A DNA stretch of 48,012 nt from Hungateiclostridiaceae bacterium UBA1305 (GTDB taxonomy: Bacteria > Bacillota > Clostridia > Acetivibrionales > DTU013). The notes below the pieces were generated by a model that ran no database searches, was not told the origin of the DNA, and saw nothing but the letters and a program-made list of their open reading frames with translations. Position 1 is the first letter of the stretch. Each line of letters opens with the position of its first letter. The translations under genes were made by a program, and so were the position numbers. Below are positions 16,763-24,382 of this stretch, one piece after another. Location of the stretch: the NCBI GenBank assembly GCA_002307275.1, contig DBTX01000093.1, positions 1 to 48,012 of the forward strand. The letters are read 5' to 3'.

Positions 16763-17026
16763 CTAAATACTTTTTGTCTTCTTGAAGTTATCCCATGAGA
16801 ATCTGGCATCTGTTGAATCAATTTTCTTCTTCAGCTTGAAGAGTGAAATACTATAACGAATGCCAAGAAACACTGCAACAAGTCCGAATATGAATCCGGG
16901 AAAATCAGACCCCATTATCTTCAAAGACGCCTGACTCATATATGCGTAAATGCTGTAAGAAATTCCCAATATGGTTATTAGAACCGCAATAAAGAATAAA
17001 ACTCCAAATAGAATTCCCTTTTTCAT
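16763..17026 (-). CDS. Small two-helix membrane protein between glnB and amt
   Basis: 87 residues starting MKKGILFGVLFFIAVLIT. Two hydrophobic segments (about 4-28 and 44-62) are followed by a basic and polar tail (KLKKKIDSTDARFSWDNFKK). No family is recognised. The first ATG of the longer frame is inside glnB; the internal ATG at 17026 has GAGGTG six bases before it. It sits just after the glnB stop and before amt, so it is co-transcribed with ammonium uptake genes. A regulatory or accessory role in the membrane is possible but is only an inference from position. The second glnB-amt pair lacks this gene. Confidence 0.7.
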   Translation of the reverse strand: MKKGILFGVLFFIAVLITILGISYSIYAYMSQASLKIMGSDFPGFIFGLVAVFLGIRYSISLFKLKKKIDSTDARFSWDNFKKTKSI

Positions 17027-17036
17027 TTTCTTCACC

Positions 17037-17375
17037 TCAAAGTGCCGGATTTCCACGTTCGCCGGTACGTACCCTTATTGCATCCTCAACGTTGATCACG
17101 AAAATCTTACCGTCTCCGACCTGACCGGTCTTTGTTGTCTTTTCTATTTCCGTTACCAGCATATCCACAGCCTCATCCTTTACAACAATCTCCACTTTCA
17201 CCTTTGGAAGCAGATTAATGTTGTACTCCGTACCCCTGTAAACCTCTTTCCTGCCTTTTTGCAAGCCGCATCCGGAAACCATGCTGACAGTCATTCCGAA
17301 TATCCCCGTCTTGTTAAGTAGATCTTTCAGGTCTTCCAGCTTCTCCGGCCTGATGATTACTTCCAGTTTCTTCAT
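17037..17375 (-). CDS. glnB: Nitrogen regulatory protein PII (copy 1)
   Basis: 112-residue trimeric signal protein that binds ATP/ADP and 2-oxoglutarate and typically blocks Amt channels. The N-terminal MKKLEVIIRPEKLEDLKDLL, the T-loop with Tyr51 (RGTEYNINLLPK) and the C-terminal GQVGDGKIFVINVEDAIRVRTGE signature are all present. It is almost identical to copy 2 at 19100-19438. It is the first gene of the glnB-small membrane protein-amt operon and is preceded by a conserved attenuator-like leader. Tyr51, the site uridylylated in proteobacteria, is kept, but no uridylyltransferase gene is in the window. Confidence 0.96.
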   Translation of the reverse strand: MKKLEVIIRPEKLEDLKDLLNKTGIFGMTVSMVSGCGLQKGRKEVYRGTEYNINLLPKVKVEIVVKDEAVDMLVTEIEKTTKTGQVGDGKIFVINVEDAIRVRTGERGNPAL

Positions 17376-17395
17376 ACAATCACCCTTTCTTATTA

Positions 17396-17525
17396 AAATA
17401 AAAAACGCCTAAAACATATATAAACATTTATATATGTTTTAGGCGTCATGGCCTTGAAGTAATGCATATCCCCTTCATCAGAAATGCTGCATCAGCTTCA
17501 CCAATTTTTAATTATGAAATAAACA
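17396..17525 (-). promoter_or_regulatory. Attenuator-like leader of glnB copy 1
   Basis: On the minus strand the leader contains a 20-bp perfect inverted repeat (17405-17424 with 17427-17446; outer arm ACGCCTAAAAC) followed by a U6 run: a rho-independent terminator before the start codon. Just upstream AGGC-CATGAC-GCCT (17441-17454) can form a small hairpin with a six-base loop that uses the same GCCU as the terminator arm, so the two exclude each other. Conserved blocks CTGCATCAGCTTCA and CCTTGAAGT (plus-strand sense) recur in the second leader. The arrangement suggests regulated antitermination. Confidence 0.7.
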
Positions 17526-17670
17526 TAGCAGATTACATTCAAAAATACAATAGATTCTGTTAAAAAATATTCTTTTTTTGTTAAAATCTATATTTTTATG
17601 CAGCTACACCTATATAGAATTTCATAATGTTTGAAAAATACTATATGGGATATTTCGCAGGATCATTTCA

Positions 17671-17705
17671 AAAAGGATACCAGGTAAATCACCTGGTATC
17701 CTTTT
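17671..17705 (-). terminator. Terminator of amt copy 2
   Basis: A 15-bp perfect stem (AAAAGGATACCAGGT / ACCTGGTATCCTTTT) with a five-base loop, followed on the minus strand by five U, lies about 40 bases past the amt stop. It separates the two glnB-amt units. Confidence 0.9.
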
Positions 17706-17743
17706 ATTCAAACATATATTTCAATAAACAGCTTATGAATCGT

Positions 17744-19066
17744 TTAGTATACAGTTATATCTGTTTTGATCTGGAAATCTGCATATGCCTGTGTACCATG
17801 CTCATTAAGATCCAGACCGCTTTCTTCATGCTCCTTATCAACTCTCAGTCCAACAGTAGCTTTCAGTACTGAGAAGAGAATGAAAGTGGTGGACAGTACC
17901 CAGACTGCAACCGCTGCAACACCGAGAACCTGAACTCCCAGAAGATGAAGACCGCCGCCATAGAATAATCCCCCGTTTGTTGCAAATAATCCAACCAGAA
18001 TGGTTCCTGTCGAACCACAAAGGCCATGAACACCAATAGCGCCAACTGGATCATCTATTTTCAATACCTTATCAATGAACTCTATACCGAATACGACAAC
18101 AAAGCCGGCAATAATACCAATAAATATTGAACCGATCATACTAACCGCCGCACAACCTGCTGTTATCGCTACAAGGCCTGCAAGCGTACCGTTGAGTGTC
18201 ATACTAACATCAGGCTTTTTATACCTTAACCATGTAATGATCATTACCGTACATGCTCCGGCTGCTGCTGCCAGGTTGGTAGTCATCGCGATCCTGCCTA
18301 TATCCGCGCTCGTTCCTGATAGCGTACTGCCAGGATTGAAGCCGAACCATCCAAACCAGAGAATGAATACACCAAGTGCTGCAAGTGTTATGCTGTGACC
18401 CGGTATAGCATTAGGCTTCCCGTTTTTATTGTATTTTCCGATTCTTGGTCCCAGTAAAGCTGCACCCATCAATGCCGCCCAACCACCAACCGAGTGAACA
18501 ACGGTCGAACCTGCAAAATCTATCATCCCAAGTTTTGACAACCAGCCGCCGCCCCATATCCAATGCCCTACAACAGGATAAATGATAAGACTTATTACAG
18601 CACTGTATATAACGTAGGATATAAACCTCGTCCTTTCTGCCATTGCTCCTGAAACAATTGTTGCTGCCGTTGCTGCGAATACTGTCTGGAATATAATGAA
18701 TGCTTCAAGAGAAATCCCATGATCAACCGTATCGGAACCCAAAAACCCTGAAAAACCGATTAAGCCGGCCTGATCCGTTCCAAACATGAAAGCGTATCCT
18801 ACTGCAAAGAATACAATTGAGCCAATTGCAAAGTCCATTAAATTTTTCATGATAATGTTACTTGCATTTTTCGCTCTTGTAAGCCCGGTCTCCACCATGG
18901 CGAATCCAGCCTGCATGAAAAATACCAAAAATGCTGCCAACAGTGTCCAAACCGTGTCTATCGCCCTTTTAACATCCGGGGCCATTTCTTCACCTGCTCC
19001 GAATATAAAAACAGGTATTGCAGTAATTACTAGTATCAAGGAAAATGTAAGAAATTTCTTTTTCAT
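17744..19066 (-). CDS. amt: Ammonium transporter (Amt copy 2)
   Basis: 440-residue Amt/MEP/Rh channel with an N-terminal hydrophobic segment that may be a signal peptide (FSLILVITAIPVFIFGAGEE), then eleven helices starting at TVWTLLAAFLVFFMQAGFAMVETG. Family motifs are MIDFAGSTVVHSVGG, FGWFGFNPGSTLSG and IDDPVGAIGVHGLCG. The C-terminal tail SGLDLNEHGTQAYADF is the typical cytoplasmic end. The length is standard, unlike copy 1. It lies 33 bases after glnB copy 2 with an AGGGGAG-type ribosome site. The two Amt proteins are clearly divergent although their PII partners are nearly identical. Confidence 0.96.
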   Translation of the reverse strand: MKKKFLTFSLILVITAIPVFIFGAGEEMAPDVKRAIDTVWTLLAAFLVFFMQAGFAMVETGLTRAKNASNIIMKNLMDFAIGSIVFFAVGYAFMFGTDQAGLIGFSGFLGSDTVDHGISLEAFIIFQTVFAATAATIVSGAMAERTRFISYVIYSAVISLIIYPVVGHWIWGGGWLSKLGMIDFAGSTVVHSVGGWAALMGAALLGPRIGKYNKNGKPNAIPGHSITLAALGVFILWFGWFGFNPGSTLSGTSADIGRIAMTTNLAAAAGACTVMIITWLRYKKPDVSMTLNGTLAGLVAITAGCAAVSMIGSIFIGIIAGFVVVFGIEFIDKVLKIDDPVGAIGVHGLCGSTGTILVGLFATNGGLFYGGGLHLLGVQVLGVAAVAVWVLSTTFILFSVLKATVGLRVDKEHEESGLDLNEHGTQAYADFQIKTDITVY

Positions 19067-19099
19067 ACGATCAACTCCCCTTTAAAATAAATTATTTAA

Positions 19100-19438
19100 T
19101 TAAAGTGCATTTTCTCCACGTTCTCCGGTACGGATCCTTATTGAATCTTCCACGTTGGTAACAAAAATCTTACCGTCTCCGACCTGTCCTGTCCTGGTTG
19201 TCTTTTCGATTTCCGCTACCAGCATATCCACCGTTTCATCCTTTACAACAATCTCCACTTTCACCTTCGGTAGCAGATTAATGTTGTACTCAGTACCTCT
19301 GTAAATTTCTTTTCTGCCTTTCTGCAAGCCGCATCCTGAAACCATACTGACAGTCATTCCGAATATTCCCGTCTTGTTGAGAAGATCCTTGAGATCTTCC
19401 AGCTTCTCCGGTCTGATGATTACTTCCAGTTTCTTCAT
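19100..19438 (-). CDS. glnB: Nitrogen regulatory protein PII (copy 2)
   Basis: 112 residues, differing from copy 1 at only a handful of positions (for example KEIYRGTEY versus KEVYRGTEY, and ERGENAL versus ERGNPAL at the end). All PII signatures and T-loop Tyr51 are kept. It heads the second operon with amt copy 2 and is preceded by the second copy of the attenuator-like leader. The near identity of the PII proteins next to divergent Amt partners points to recent duplication or gene conversion of the glnB-plus-leader segment. Confidence 0.96.
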   Translation of the reverse strand: MKKLEVIIRPEKLEDLKDLLNKTGIFGMTVSMVSGCGLQKGRKEIYRGTEYNINLLPKVKVEIVVKDETVDMLVAEIEKTTRTGQVGDGKIFVTNVEDSIRIRTGERGENAL

Positions 19439-19458
19439 ACAATCACCCCTTTTTTATA

Positions 19459-19580
19459 AAATAAAAAACGCCCAAAGCATATATAAACATTTATATACGT
19501 CTTAGGCGTCATGGCCTTGAAGTTATGCATAATTCTTCTTCAAAATTACTGCATCAGCTTCATCAATTTGCAATTATGAA
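19459..19580 (-). promoter_or_regulatory. Attenuator-like leader of glnB copy 2
   Basis: Same design as the leader at 17396: terminator stem 19468-19487 with 19490-19509, U-run, and the exclusive AGGC-CATGAC-GCCT hairpin (19504-19517). Stem differences from the first copy become G-U wobbles on the minus-strand RNA (plus one A-C mismatch) rather than broken pairs, which supports selection on the RNA of that strand. Confidence 0.7.
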
Positions 19581-19698
19581 TTAAAGATACCAGATATCCT
19601 GCAATAATGCAAGAGTTTTTATTAAATTTCATTATACTTTTGCAATTATGCATATATGTGGGTTCATAATATTTAAAAATCGCATCAATAGAAAAATT

Positions 19699-20259
19699 TT
19701 ACATTAACCCGTTATGTTCCATAATGATTTCAAGCGCTTTCGTTGTGACCGGCGCACCTCTTGCAACTTCATCCTTGTAATCCATCTTCCCGGGGTCGCC
19801 CATGCCTACTATGAACATACTGCTTCTTGACCTAAGTATGCTCAGCGTGTCTCCGCATATATCGTCCGAGCGCGTATCCTCGCCATTTTTGTTCACTGCA
19901 TTGTGTACTACATCGCCGTCTTTGGTAATAGAACAGTTGACATCAATCCCGTTACAATCCTTCCCATTGGAGGAAACCGCCACAATGCCAAGCACATCCA
20001 CTTCCCTGCTGTCAAGAATGGCTGCCATGGCTGCTTCTCCCGGCCCCTCACCCTTTGTTCCTCTGTCATCGACCATGACCACTACGGGATCATGTGCTGC
20101 TTCCTTAATTTTTGCTACCAGTTCCTGACCTGTCAATATGGTCGGATTTCCGGCAGAAGCCGAAATACACCGTCCTCCAATGTTGGTAGTTGCAGTCTCC
20201 ACCGCATTTTTCGCGACCATATCCCCATCCGTTACCAGAATAACCTTCCGTTTATCCAT
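19699..20259 (-). CDS. spoVAEA: Stage V sporulation protein AE, soluble form (SpoVAEa-like)
   Basis: 186 residues beginning KVILVTDGDMVAKNAVE, a signature of the soluble SpoVAEa family. It contains VVVMVDDRGTKGEGPGEAAM and IFIVGMGDPGKMDY-like segments, with alternating hydrophobic strands of an alpha/beta fold. In Bacillus the SpoVA proteins carry dipicolinic acid into the forespore and release it on germination; SpoVAEa is reported to be the soluble member. It is the last gene of the spoVA operon here, with a ribosome site (AGGG) seven bases before the ATG. Confidence 0.85.
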   Translation of the reverse strand: MDKRKVILVTDGDMVAKNAVETATTNIGGRCISASAGNPTILTGQELVAKIKEAAHDPVVVMVDDRGTKGEGPGEAAMAAILDSREVDVLGIVAVSSNGKDCNGIDVNCSITKDGDVVHNAVNKNGEDTRSDDICGDTLSILRSRSSMFIVGMGDPGKMDYKDEVARGAPVTTKALEIIMEHNGLM

Positions 20260-20306
20260 AAGATAACCCTTTCCTGTGCCCAGTTTTACACATGTTACTT
20301 AAACTA

Positions 20307-20678
20307 TTATTGTTTTGGTTTTGGCTTGAAAGCCACAGATGCAAGGTAACCAAAGAAAATAGCAGCAGATATGCCGGCTGCCGTTGCCCTTATTCCACCC
20401 GTAAAAGCGCCGAGCAGGCCATATTTGTCAACATCATTGAAAGCACCCTTTGCAAGGCTGTATCCGAAGCCTGTCAGCGGTATGGTCGCGCCTGCTCCTC
20501 CGATGGCAAGCAGCTTCTGATATAAGCCGAGTGCGGTCAGTACAACACCCACTGTTACAAATAACACCAATATCCTGGCTGCAGACAGCTTGGTTTTGTC
20601 GATCAGCACCTGTCCGACCGCACAAATCAGACCGCCAATAAAAAAAGCATTCACATACGACATGATCGTTTGCTGCAT
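20307..20678 (-). CDS. spoVAEB: Stage V sporulation protein AE, membrane form (SpoVAEb)
   Basis: 123-residue membrane protein with about four helices (MSYVNAFFIGGLICAVGQVLIDKT, ILVLFVTVGVVLTALGLY, a TIPLTGFGYSLAKGA re-entrant-like segment, and a C-terminal helix). It shares the PLTGFG/SLAKGA pattern and the GGLICAVGQ start with SpoVAC, to which it is homologous. Together with SpoVAC it is thought to form the dipicolinic acid channel in the spore inner membrane. It follows spoVAD by 12 bases. Confidence 0.93.
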   Translation of the reverse strand: MQQTIMSYVNAFFIGGLICAVGQVLIDKTKLSAARILVLFVTVGVVLTALGLYQKLLAIGGAGATIPLTGFGYSLAKGAFNDVDKYGLLGAFTGGIRATAAGISAAIFFGYLASVAFKPKPKQ

Positions 20679-20690
20679 TCAAAATCCTCC

Positions 20691-21701
20691 TCAACCATTC
20701 TCTATAGCCACAGCGTGCGCAATACACGGAATGCTCTCACCCTGTTGTACACTTGTGGGACTCAGCAATGCTCCCGTTGGTACAAATAGTATTTTATTCA
20801 GCTTGCCTTTTTTCAACCTGTCATACAAAAAGCCTGCAAATACCGTTGCAGAACAGCCGCATCCGCTTCCGCCCGAATGGGCATCCTGTTTCATGTCAAA
20901 TATCATGACACCGCAATCGTTTAATATGCTGCCGATCCTTATTCCATTGGAAGACAGCAGGTCATCTGCAATTTCTCTGCCGATCCGGCCCAAATCACCT
21001 GTTACGATCATGTCGTAATAATCCTGAGGCAACCCGGTATCCTCAAAATGCGCGAATATCGTATCTGCAGCAGCCGGTGCCATGGCTGCACCCATATTAT
21101 TCTGATCCTTTATTCCCATATCCACGATCTTGCCTGTTGTTATTTTTTTTACAAAAGGTCCCGTCCCCTCGGAAGAAAGCAGAACTCCCCCGGCTCCCGT
21201 GACTGTCCACTGGGCTGTAGGCGGCCTCTGGGCGCCCAGTTCCAGCGGAAACCGAAACTGCCTTTCCGCTGAACAGAAATGGCTTGATGTCAGGCATACA
21301 ACATTGGAGGCAAATCCTCCGTCAATCAGCATGGCTCCAAGACTCATCGTCTCCCCCATCGTAGAACAGGCTCCAAAGACGCCGAACATCGGAATGCCGG
21401 ATTCCCTGACCCCAAAACTCGCTGCAATACACTGGTTCAGCAGGTCCCCCGCAAGTATATAATCTATCCTGCTCACAGCTTTGGATGCATTCAGGGCTGT
21501 CTTTGAAAGCACTTCACGTACCATCTTGCTCTCAGCCATCTCCCAGCTTCTTTCACCCCAAAGCTCATTATCCAGTATCTGATCGAAATAAGGCGCAAGT
21601 GGACCTTTACCTTCCTTCGGGCCGACAATGGATGCCGTTGCAGCTATTGTTGGAGGTTGCTTGAATATGACAGTTTGCTTGCCCAGCTTTTTCTCCAGCA
21701 T
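20691..21701 (-). CDS. spoVAD: Stage V sporulation protein AD
   Basis: 336-residue SpoVAD with a thiolase-like fold; in Bacillus it binds dipicolinic acid and acts with SpoVAC. Recognisable segments: PPTIAATASIVGPKEGKGPL near the start, DNELWGERSWEMAESKM, GVFGACSTMGETMSLGA with a Cys at the thiolase active-site position, and the C-terminal GSGCGCSATVFAGFLYDRLKKGK and GALLSPTSVQQGESIPCIAHAV. Length is close to the usual 338. No canonical thiolase activity is expected. Confidence 0.96.
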   Translation of the reverse strand: MLEKKLGKQTVIFKQPPTIAATASIVGPKEGKGPLAPYFDQILDNELWGERSWEMAESKMVREVLSKTALNASKAVSRIDYILAGDLLNQCIAASFGVRESGIPMFGVFGACSTMGETMSLGAMLIDGGFASNVVCLTSSHFCSAERQFRFPLELGAQRPPTAQWTVTGAGGVLLSSEGTGPFVKKITTGKIVDMGIKDQNNMGAAMAPAAADTIFAHFEDTGLPQDYYDMIVTGDLGRIGREIADDLLSSNGIRIGSILNDCGVMIFDMKQDAHSGGSGCGCSATVFAGFLYDRLKKGKLNKILFVPTGALLSPTSVQQGESIPCIAHAVAIENG

Positions 21702-21754
21702 TGATATTGTCTCCTTTTAAGTAATGCATGCAATATAAGATAGCCTGAACAAAA

Positions 21755-22201
21755 TCAAAATTTGAGCAAATAATGAAGGATTCCGACTATAATTGATGCT
21801 GAAATGCCATATACCAATACCGGGCCTGCTATCAGAAACATCCTTGCCCCTACCCCGAGTACATAGCCTTCACTCTTATATTCCATCGCAGGAGATGCGA
21901 TGGAATTCGCAAAACCTGTAATCGGCACAATTGAGCCCGCTCCGGCAAATCTGCCCAGATCATCATAGAGGTTCAAGCCTGTAAAAAGGACTCCAAGGAA
22001 AATCATGGTCATTGAAGTTAGTGATGCAGAAACATCCATATCAAATCCCATCCTCGAAAAGGAGTTGACAAAAAACTGGCCTACAACACATATGAGGCCT
22101 CCCACTGAAAAAGCTCTTATCACATTTCTCAGAAGCTTGGAATCCGGAGCCTTACTGTCAACGTACTTTTTGTACTCATCACCTGTCATTACCTGCTGCA
22201 A
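21755..22201 (-). CDS. spoVAC: Stage V sporulation protein AC
   Basis: 148-residue membrane protein with about four helices and the family segments GGLICVVGQFFVN, FTGLNLYDDLGRFAGAGSIVPITGFANSIASPAMEYKSEG and a C-terminal IVGILHYLLKF. In Bacillus SpoVAC behaves as a mechanosensitive channel for dipicolinic acid release. The start is TTG at 22201: AAAGGGGG is eight bases upstream, whereas the internal ATG four codons later has no spaced site. It follows the 51-residue membrane protein at 22221 by 19 bases. Confidence 0.95.
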   Translation of the reverse strand: MQQVMTGDEYKKYVDSKAPDSKLLRNVIRAFSVGGLICVVGQFFVNSFSRMGFDMDVSASLTSMTMIFLGVLFTGLNLYDDLGRFAGAGSIVPITGFANSIASPAMEYKSEGYVLGVGARMFLIAGPVLVYGISASIIVGILHYLLKF

Positions 22202-22220
22202 AAAAACAGCCCCCTTTCAG

Positions 22221-22376
22221 TCAATACACATAACCAGTCTGTTCCACTACGAAAACACCTCTGGAAGGTGTCTTATTGCCACCCTGTACCATAATATAAG
22301 CCCATATCAGCGCTGCTATTATGATAATTATAAGAATTACCAGAAACAGTCTGTATCTGTTCAATACCGCCAGCAT
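22221..22376 (-). CDS. 51-residue single-pass membrane protein between sigF and spoVAC
   Basis: A short gene read directly from the sequence: it starts MLAVLNRYRLFLVILIIII, has one hydrophobic helix at about residues 10-30 and a polar tail KTPSRGVFVVEQTGYVY. GGGGTG sits six bases before the ATG, and the stop is 19 bases before spoVAC, whose ribosome site follows. A candidate SigG-type promoter and a hairpin lie upstream. The position suggests a forespore inner membrane protein made with the SpoVA complex. I do not recognise a named family. Confidence 0.72.
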   Translation of the reverse strand: MLAVLNRYRLFLVILIIIIIAALIWAYIMVQGGNKTPSRGVFVVEQTGYVY

Positions 22377-22413
22377 ACTCAACACCCCGGTTCTTATTTG
22401 TTTACATTTATAT

Positions 22414-22443
22414 TATTATTGGATTAGGCAGACTGTTATATGC
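22414..22443 (-). promoter_or_regulatory. Candidate SigG-type promoter of the spoVA operon
   Basis: On the minus strand GCATA (22443-22439) fits the GMATR -35 motif and AATAATA (22420-22414) fits CATNNTA except at its first base, with 18 bases between. SigG control of spoVA is known in Bacillus. The transcript would begin about 30 bases before the 51-residue gene. Confidence 0.45.
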
Positions 22444-22472
22444 AATCATGTGAAAGAAATGATTGCATATAA
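22436..22472. other. 14-bp perfect palindrome between sigF and the spoVA genes
   Basis: TTATATGCAATCAT pairs with ATGATTGCATATAA across nine bases. It lies 67 bases past the sigF stop and overlaps the candidate SigG -35 element. It lacks a U-run; it may be an mRNA end, a weak terminator or an operator. Confidence 0.55.
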
Positions 22473-22538
22473 TCAATGGCTGGAAAAGCTGCAGAAATAA
22501 TTTGATAGGGAGGTAGAATAAAAGTTCTGCAAACACGA

Positions 22539-23285
22539 TTAGTTGGTATTAATCCGGGTGCGTATGTCCTCCAGAATCTTTTTTTCGATCCTGGAAACCT
22601 GGACCTGTGAAATACCCAGCAGGTTGGCAATCTGCACCTGTGTCTTTTCCTTGAAATAACGCAGTATAATGATTTGTTTTTCCCTTGGCTTCAACGTATC
22701 CAGAATCTGCTTCAGTGCTATTTTATCAATAATATCGGTTTCATCCTCATTGCATTCGTCATTCAATTTGTCGATCAGCATCAACGGTGAATTATCCCCG
22801 TCATTCACAGGATTGAACAGAGATTCCAGCGAATAGCTCGCTTCAACTGCCATCACAAGTTCTTCAATGGAAAGGTCAAGACGCTGGGCCATTTCACCGA
22901 TTGTCGGCTCGCGTCCAAGCTCCCTCGTCATGACCTCTTTCGTGATTCTTGCCTTGTTGGAGGTTTCCTTGAGTGAACGGCTCACCTTGATGATTCCGTC
23001 ATCACGCAGAAAACGCTTTATTTCTCCAATGATCATTGGTACTGCATAGGTTGAAAACTTAACGTCAAAAGAAGTATCGAATTTGTTGATCGCTTTGATC
23101 AGACCAATGCTGCCGATTTGAAACAGGTCCTCCGTCTCATGTCCCCTGTTCTGAAACCTGCGCACGATGCTCCAGACAAGACCGATGTTGTTTTCCACAA
23201 GAATGGTCTGTGCAAGCTTGTCACCTGACTTTGCCATTTTGATCAGTTGTACTGTATCAATATTCTTATATGGATTGTCACTCAT
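22539..23285 (-). CDS. sigF: RNA polymerase sporulation sigma factor SigF
   Basis: 248-residue sigma-70 family factor that directs early forespore transcription. Region 2 (NNIGLVWSIVRRFQNRGHETEDLFQIGSIGLIKA and FSTYAVPMIIGEIKRFLRDDG), region 3 (ELGREPTIGEMAQRLDLS) and region 4 (LKPREKQIIILRYFKEKTQVQIANLLGISQVQVSRIE) are complete. It lies downstream of the anti-sigma gene spoIIAB, as in Bacillus, but the gap to spoIIAB is about 146 bases and holds an inverted copy of the dispersed hairpin repeat. Confidence 0.97.
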   Translation of the reverse strand: MSDNPYKNIDTVQLIKMAKSGDKLAQTILVENNIGLVWSIVRRFQNRGHETEDLFQIGSIGLIKAINKFDTSFDVKFSTYAVPMIIGEIKRFLRDDGIIKVSRSLKETSNKARITKEVMTRELGREPTIGEMAQRLDLSIEELVMAVEASYSLESLFNPVNDGDNSPLMLIDKLNDECNEDETDIIDKIALKQILDTLKPREKQIIILRYFKEKTQVQIANLLGISQVQVSRIEKKILEDIRTRINTN

Positions 23286-23320
23286 ATTTAGAACCTTTCT
23301 CTACTCCTGTCAAGAGATCC

Positions 23321-23358
23321 GGATGCATGGGCGGGCAATTGACAGTCAACGACCAGCC
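23321..23358 (-). repeat. Dispersed hairpin repeat, copy R2 (inverted)
   Basis: The reverse complement reads AGGCTGGTCG, then stem GTTGAC-T-GTCAAT, then TGCCCGCCCATGCATCC, matching copies at 12681 and 35329. It sits between spoIIAB and sigF, inside the spoIIA operon and only about 35 bases before the sigF start. Confidence 0.85.
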
Positions 23359-23431
23359 TCGGCGAATATATTGTATTTAATTCTATTTTTTGATTTATTT
23401 TCCATCATAGAGTAAAAAAATATACCCTGTC

Positions 23432-23863
23432 TTAGTTCTGATTGCCAAATTTCTTATAAAGTACGATAGTCGTACCAAGTCCAGGCGTTGATTTCACCTC
23501 TATCTTATCCATGAAGCTCTCCATGACTGTGAATCCCATACCGGATCGTTCCATATCGGGTTTCGAAGTGAAAAGAGGCTGCATGGCCTGTTCAATATCC
23601 TCAATGCCTTTCCCCTCATCCGTTACCTCGATCTCCACACTGTTGTCATATTGCCTGCAGATCATCATGATCGTACCGTACCTGTTCTCATATCCATGAA
23701 TAATAGCATTCGTCACTGCTTCAGAAACAGCGGTCTTCACATCTGCAAGTTCCTCCAGGGTCGGATCCATCTGGGAGACAAATGCGGCGGCCACCACCCT
23801 TGCAAAGGCTTCATTGCTCGATTTACTCACAAATTCCAGTTTCATTTCATTAATAGGCTGCAT
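23432..23863 (-). CDS. spoIIAB: Anti-sigma F factor SpoIIAB (serine kinase)
   Basis: 143-residue GHKL-fold protein that binds and blocks SigF and phosphorylates SpoIIAA. The ATP-site motifs are visible: SEAVTNAIIHGYEN (N box), VTDEGKGIEDIEQA (G1) and SGMGFTVMESFMD (G2). The start MQPINEMKLEF has the usual length in front of the SKSSNEAFAR segment. It follows spoIIAA by 44 bases in the spoIIA operon. Confidence 0.97.
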   Translation of the reverse strand: MQPINEMKLEFVSKSSNEAFARVVAAAFVSQMDPTLEELADVKTAVSEAVTNAIIHGYENRYGTIMMICRQYDNSVEIEVTDEGKGIEDIEQAMQPLFTSKPDMERSGMGFTVMESFMDKIEVKSTPGLGTTIVLYKKFGNQN

Positions 23864-23907
23864 ACACTTTCTCTCCCTTTATTCATTACTTTCAAATATA
23901 TTGGGTT

Positions 23908-24252
23908 TCACGCACTTATCAATGCATTAAGCGCAAAATCCAGACTTTCATATACAGGTATTAGTTTTACTATACCTGATATCTCCAGAATGTGACATAT
24001 TCTCTGGTTCTTGCAGATAATGCCAACCCTGCCTCCAAGCTTTCTGATATTTGCATACCTGCCGACAATCACACCTATCCCCGAACTATCCATGAAACTC
24101 AGATTGGTAAAATCAAAAATAACATTTCTTGTGGTAGCCTTCAACAGCTCTCCCTCTATCTTATTGCGCGCATACTCCGCAAAATGGTGATCCAATTCAC
24201 CCGTAAAGGCAGCGATAAGGGTCGAACCTCTGCTGGAAAATTTTATATTCAA
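23908..24252 (-). CDS. spoIIAA: Anti-sigma F factor antagonist SpoIIAA
   Basis: 114-residue STAS-domain protein that releases SigF by binding SpoIIAB. The phosphorylated Ser lies in FMDSSGIGVIVGRY. The longer frame from an ATG at 24333 is rejected: the predicted SigH promoter would start transcription near 24308, inside it, and the extra 27 residues are unlike the family. TTG at 24252 has GGAGGAG six bases before it and gives MNIKFSSRGSTLIAAFTGELDHH, the normal start and length. It is the first gene of the spoIIA operon. Confidence 0.94.
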   Translation of the reverse strand: MNIKFSSRGSTLIAAFTGELDHHFAEYARNKIEGELLKATTRNVIFDFTNLSFMDSSGIGVIVGRYANIRKLGGRVGIICKNQRICHILEISGIVKLIPVYESLDFALNALISA

Positions 24253-24315
24253 TAGCGTCTCCTCCAAATGAACAACTGCGGCCCATTGCAAAGGTGCACA
24301 AAAGGCAACAATATC

Positions 24316-24344
24316 TAATTCTTCAAAAATCAAGGAAATCCTTC
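24316..24344 (-). promoter_or_regulatory. Consensus SigH promoter of the spoIIA operon
   Basis: On the minus strand GAAGGATTT, 11 bases, GAAGAATTA match the SigH consensus RNAGGAWWT-N11/12-RNNGAATWW at every defined position. It is placed just before spoIIAA, whose Bacillus counterpart is SigH-dependent, with transcription expected near 24308. Confidence 0.85.
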
Positions 24345-24382
24345 AAAGAATTATGGGAACATTTGTAGAAGAGAACTTTTTT

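Noticed and set aside
19682..19720. Possible extra copy of the TATAACG element
   Set aside because: Only AGAAAAATTTTA and CCCGTTAT match, partly within the spoVAEa coding end; AT-rich chance similarity.
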